This document shows positions 61,264-64,000 of a stretch of DNA of 64,000 nt, in pieces; the stretch's first letter is position 1; each line of letters opens with the position of its first letter. The stretch spans positions 1 through 64,000 of the forward strand of contig CALHGE010000022.1 in assembly GCA_938029725.1 (NCBI GenBank), given 5' to 3'. The notes under the pieces were generated by a model that saw only the letters and a program-made list of their open reading frames with translations, was not told the DNA's origin and searched no databases. Made by a program: the position numbers and the translations under genes. This DNA comes from an uncultured Flavobacteriaceae bacterium (lineage in GTDB: Bacteria; Bacteroidota; Bacteroidia; Flavobacteriales; Flavobacteriaceae).

Positions 61264-62721
61264 TTAAGCTTTGTTATTGTGTTTTAAATCCCAATCCGTT
61301 GTCATAACATTCAAAAGCGCCTCTTCTAAATATGAATGATCACACAAATACACCTTTTCACATTTCGTTTTGGCTTCTTCTATGGAATCGTGTTTGCCTT
61401 CTTCTGGAATATGGCGTGTTTGTAAGGCTTCTTTTATAACCTGTGGAAATTTGGCAGGGTGAGCGGTAGCCAGGCAAATAAGTTTTTTATCACCGAGTTT
61501 ATCTTTTAGAACATCTGCTGCTGCAACGGCAACAGCCCCATGTGGGTCTAGTAAATAATTCTCTTTGGTATACATCTCATGTATCATTTCTAAGGTTCTT
61601 TTATCAGAAATGCTCACAGATAAAAACCCTTGAGAATATGAACTGTAGGTTTCGTTATCAAACTGAACCTTTCCTTTATGCATGAACTCTGTAGACCAAT
61701 CATTAATTTTTTTCGCATCTTGGTCGACGCAGAAATACAAAAACCTCCAAAAGTTATAGGGAATTAAAATATCTATTGCAGAGGATGGTGTTTCGAAAAT
61801 TGCTTGCTTAGAGAACAGTCCTTCAGAAAAAATGCGATGTAAACAGGCATTTGTATTGTTTGCAACAACAAACTTAGTGATGGGTAAACCCATTTTTCGA
61901 GCTAAGCCACCGGCACATAAGTTACCAAAAGCTCCTGAAGGTACTGACATATTAATTTCTTCACCAACGAAGTCAACCACCTGAAGGTATCCATAAAAAT
62001 AATGAACAGTCTGCATCATAATACGCCCCCAATTGATGGAATTTACGCTACTCAAATGAACTTTGTCTTTAAATGGAATATTGGCATACAATTTAGCAAT
62101 AACCAAATCAAGGTCATCACCACCATCAGGACAGTTTGATACGCCTACCGGGTGAACGTTGGCATGAGGCAAAGTAGTCATTTGTCGTTCTTGCTCCTCA
62201 GTAATAAGCCCCTTTGGGTATAATACCCAGGCCGACAAGTTTGATTTTCCTGCCGTAAAAAATGCGGTTGCCGGCCCTGTGTCACCTGTTGTTGCTACAA
62301 TCAATGATTTATACTCGTTTTTTCTTTTTAGGAAAAAATCAACTAAGTTCACTAAAAAGGCCAGACCAACATCTTTAAAAGAAATCGTTGGCCCGTAAAA
62401 CAACTCCATGATATAAGTCTCCTTTTTTGACTTTAATTGATGTAAGGGTATAATAGATGACTTTTCAAAAGGAGCGTAGGCTGTTCGAAGTAAGGCCTTT
62501 AATTCAACTTCAGAAATAACGGAACGATCAATGAATAGAGATAAAATTTCAAATGCCAAATCAATGTAGCCTAGCTGCTTCCATTTTTTTAACTGCTCTA
62601 AGGATATTTTCGGAAGACTAGTAGGCACATATAAGCCTCCATCAACTGCAAAACCGTCAAGTATGGCTGTTTCAAAATCTACGGCTGCGCCTCCTCCTTT
62701 ATTACTTACATACTGTATCAT
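61264..62721 (-). CDS. thrC: Threonine synthase (long, class II type)
   Basis: A 485-residue PLP enzyme converting O-phosphohomoserine to threonine. The N-terminus has SNKGGGAAVDFETAILDGFA and DGGLYVPTSLP. The PLP lysine is in YGPTISFKDVGLAFL, and the Thr/Ser-rich phosphate loop is VATTGDTGPATAFF. SSVNSINWGRIMMQ and PHGAVAVAAADVL follow as expected. It is encoded between an ornithine-cyclodeaminase-like protein and the kinase, spaced by 6 and 1 bp, in a single operon. A role in ordinary threonine synthesis is likely, but the neighbour leaves a special pathway possible. Confidence 0.88.
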   Translation of the reverse strand: MIQYVSNKGGGAAVDFETAILDGFAVDGGLYVPTSLPKISLEQLKKWKQLGYIDLAFEILSLFIDRSVISEVELKALLRTAYAPFEKSSIIPLHQLKSKKETYIMELFYGPTISFKDVGLAFLVNLVDFFLKRKNEYKSLIVATTGDTGPATAFFTAGKSNLSAWVLYPKGLITEEQERQMTTLPHANVHPVGVSNCPDGGDDLDLVIAKLYANIPFKDKVHLSSVNSINWGRIMMQTVHYFYGYLQVVDFVGEEINMSVPSGAFGNLCAGGLARKMGLPITKFVVANNTNACLHRIFSEGLFSKQAIFETPSSAIDILIPYNFWRFLYFCVDQDAKKINDWSTEFMHKGKVQFDNETYSSYSQGFLSVSISDKRTLEMIHEMYTKENYLLDPHGAVAVAAADVLKDKLGDKKLICLATAHPAKFPQVIKEALQTRHIPEEGKHDSIEEAKTKCEKVYLCDHSYLEEALLNVMTTDWDLKHNNKA

Positions 62722-62727
62722 TTACTG

Positions 62728-63681
62728 CTAATTATCTTGTTCATGATTTAGGTAAACTGCAGTAGTTATCATAATGTCTTGAACAGCCACACCTGTAAGG
62801 TCAACTACGCTTATTTGATTGTCATTAATTCTTTGAAAATCAGAGCTTTGAATAGCGCTACCTAGTTCTATTATTTTATTATTAGAAATAGCTCCTTTCG
62901 TAACCGCTTGGTATATTTCACCTCTTGTTTGGCTTTGTGAAATACTGTCTGCGATAACTAAATCAGCCTTTTTAAGAATAGTACTATCTAGCTCTTGCTT
63001 GGCTGATGTATCTGAACCAACTGCAGTAATATGTGTACCTGGTCTAATATCCTTGGCATTAAGAAGCCTTAGCTCAGATGGGGTAGTGGTCACAATCAAA
63101 TTACAGTTTTGAGCGACCTCTGAAGCTGATTCAGCAATATGAATATCGAAATCGTCGCTGAGTTCTTTTTGAAACTTCGTGGCATTTGCTGCTGTTCGGC
63201 CCCAAACCCACACTGTTTTACAAGGCTTGATTTTCTGTAGATATTGCAATTGCATTTTAGCCTGAGTACCAGTTCCAATAATACCAATAGCTTCCACATT
63301 TTTTGGAGCAAAATACTTCGCAGCAACAGCACCTGCAGCTGCAGTTCGTACATCTGTCAAATAACCTTCATCTAATAAGACAGCTACGGTTTCTCCAGTT
63401 TTTTGATTGAATAACAGCATCATACCTTGACTAGATGCTAGGCCTAAATTTTTATTTTCATAAAAACCTGATGCGATTTTGATGACGTAAAAATCATCAT
63501 TTTTAATATATCCATATTTGATATGAACATCTCCTGGCGGATTTTCAAATAAGAGTTCGCCAACCGGAGGCACTACTGTATTTCCATTGCTGTATTGCCG
63601 AAAACCCTCTTCCATGGCCGCGACAACATCCACTTTTTCTAAAAGGGATTTTATTTTTTCTAACGCAATAACTTTTACCAT
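62728..63681 (-). CDS. Ornithine cyclodeaminase/mu-crystallin family protein
   Basis: The start is ATG at 63681, giving 317 residues; the ORF-track start at 63738 crosses the upstream terminator. The N-terminus has LLEKVDVVAAMEEGFRQYS and VPPVGELLF. The NAD(P)-binding Rossmann motif is IGIIGTGTQAKMQLQYL. The active-site Lys/Asp region includes HIKYGYI and the conserved VVDLTGVAVQD. Members act as ornithine cyclodeaminase, alanine dehydrogenase, ketimine reductase or SbnB-like enzymes. The catalytic choice is not visible. It heads the thrC operon. Confidence 0.8.
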   Translation of the reverse strand: MVKVIALEKIKSLLEKVDVVAAMEEGFRQYSNGNTVVPPVGELLFENPPGDVHIKYGYIKNDDFYVIKIASGFYENKNLGLASSQGMMLLFNQKTGETVAVLLDEGYLTDVRTAAAGAVAAKYFAPKNVEAIGIIGTGTQAKMQLQYLQKIKPCKTVWVWGRTAANATKFQKELSDDFDIHIAESASEVAQNCNLIVTTTPSELRLLNAKDIRPGTHITAVGSDTSAKQELDSTILKKADLVIADSISQSQTRGEIYQAVTKGAISNNKIIELGSAIQSSDFQRINDNQISVVDLTGVAVQDIMITTAVYLNHEQDN

Positions 63682-63723
63682 AAAAAATTGTATTTGAGCT
63701 TTTAAAAAAAGTACAAAGAAAAA

Positions 63724-63770
63724 ACCTCCGTACACCAAACTAACTGTTGTTAGCTAAGGTGTACGGAGGT
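63724..63770 (-). terminator. Long intrinsic terminator of the gene at the right edge
   Basis: A perfect 13-bp outer stem ACCTCCGTACACC with an inner CTAAC/GTTAG stem, followed on the minus strand by TTTTTTC. It ends the gene whose 3' part lies at 63870. It lies just before the cyclodeaminase start at 63681. Confidence 0.9.
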
Positions 63771-63869
63771 CGCTCCAGAAATAATCAACTTATATTCCCA
63801 ATTTCTTCCTTATGCTAGAATAGAAGCAGGTAGCGACTAGCTACATCGTAAATATATCATTATTTTTTT

Positions 63870-64000
63870 CTATTTTGAAGCGAATCTCATAATTCCATAT
63901 GCCCAGGCAATAAAAAGGAATTGAAATGGCAAACGAATTAACGCGGCCTGATGACTTCCGATAGCCGGAGTATCTGAAAAAACATCCCAAACATGAATAG
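63870..64000 (-). CDS. C-terminal end of a membrane protein (partial)
   Basis: An open frame on the minus strand runs from the window edge to a TAG at 63870. It encodes ~43 residues: HVWDVFSDTPAIGSHQAALI then LPFQFLFIAWAYGIMRFASK. The last half is a membrane helix with a basic end. Frame openness over all 43 codons and the terminator at 63724-63770 downstream support a real gene. The family is not recognisable from this end. Confidence 0.6.
   Translation of the reverse strand, partial: IHVWDVFSDTPAIGSHQAALIRLPFQFLFIAWAYGIMRFASK

Noticed and set aside
1-64000. tRNA or rRNA genes
   Set aside because: No cloverleaf-like arms or rRNA-like stretches were recognised in the intergenic regions; a dedicated scan would be needed to exclude them fully.

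Overview
The window looks like a chromosomal segment of a marine-type flavobacterium (Bacteroidota, Flavobacteriaceae). Several signs agree: AT-rich DNA; weak Shine-Dalgarno sequences; -7 boxes of the TAnnTTTG type; a short (~287 aa) primary sigma factor; a C-terminal type IX secretion sorting domain; many lipoprotein signals; and family-specific proteins such as YaiO-type barrels, DUF2461 and DUF6155. No rRNA, tRNA, CRISPR, prophage or transposase was found. Most of the window is ordinary core and accessory chromosome.

Layout. 0-7.8 kb: end of a T9SS-secreted protein, two small membrane proteins, a divergent TruA-like pseudouridine synthase, CorA, an alpha/beta hydrolase, the cysE-cysM cysteine pair, a DUF2461 protein and a small conserved protein. 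7.9-13.8 kb: a large secreted beta-propeller protein, a LolA-like periplasmic protein, an acyl-CoA thioesterase and an M19 dipeptidase lipoprotein. 13.9-24.2 kb: a tightly packed six-gene operon (hybrid kinase, response regulator, HEAT-repeat membrane protein, processive GT2, LtaS-like phosphoglycerol transferase with TPR, YaiO-like outer-membrane barrel). Tail-to-tail with it lies a secreted protein that joins an ILEI/FAM3-like domain to a glycerophosphodiesterase-like domain. 25.5-27.4 kb: a region poor in large genes that encodes two tandem 32-residue paralogous proteins, then rpoD. 27.6-35 kb: DUF6155, a hydroxyacid dehydrogenase, a DEAH helicase, a glycosyltransferase, a class II aldolase, a dehalogenase-like hydrolase and menB. 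35.2-42.9 kb: a beta-lactamase-fold hydrolase, a 3D-domain lipoprotein plus amidase pair, a 202-bp inverted-repeat element, an M14 peptidase, a VWA lipoprotein, a MobA-like nucleotidyltransferase and an amidohydrolase. 43-48.6 kb: an ECF sigma factor with a membrane partner, a penicillin acylase, a GntR regulator and a cold-shock protein. 48.8-49.5 kb: a tandem array of tiny ORFs on the minus strand. 49.9-60.3 kb: a metallopeptidase-like lipoprotein, a thioredoxin-fold protein, a DUF1080 lipoprotein, a second DEAH helicase paralogous to the first, a DEAD-box RNA helicase, an unusual SDR, RlmF, another M14 peptidase and an EamA transporter. 60.3-64 kb: an operon of ornithine-cyclodeaminase-like protein, threonine synthase and homoserine-kinase-type kinase, then the 3' end of a membrane protein gene.

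How the genes may work together. The strongest candidate for an undescribed system is 13.9-25.5 kb. A two-component pair heads an operon that has inner-membrane polymer synthesis (GT2), a sulfatase-fold transferase of the kind that adds phosphoglycerol, and an outer-membrane barrel. The adjacent secreted GDPD-like enzyme could trim or recycle such groups. This is inferred from gene order and family knowledge. The second candidate is the set of very short ORFs missed by the ORF track: the tandem 32-aa pair at 26.1 kb, and the array at 49.05-49.43 kb, where three ORFs keep H7, W21, N22 and Y27 in register behind a repeated A/C-rich leader.
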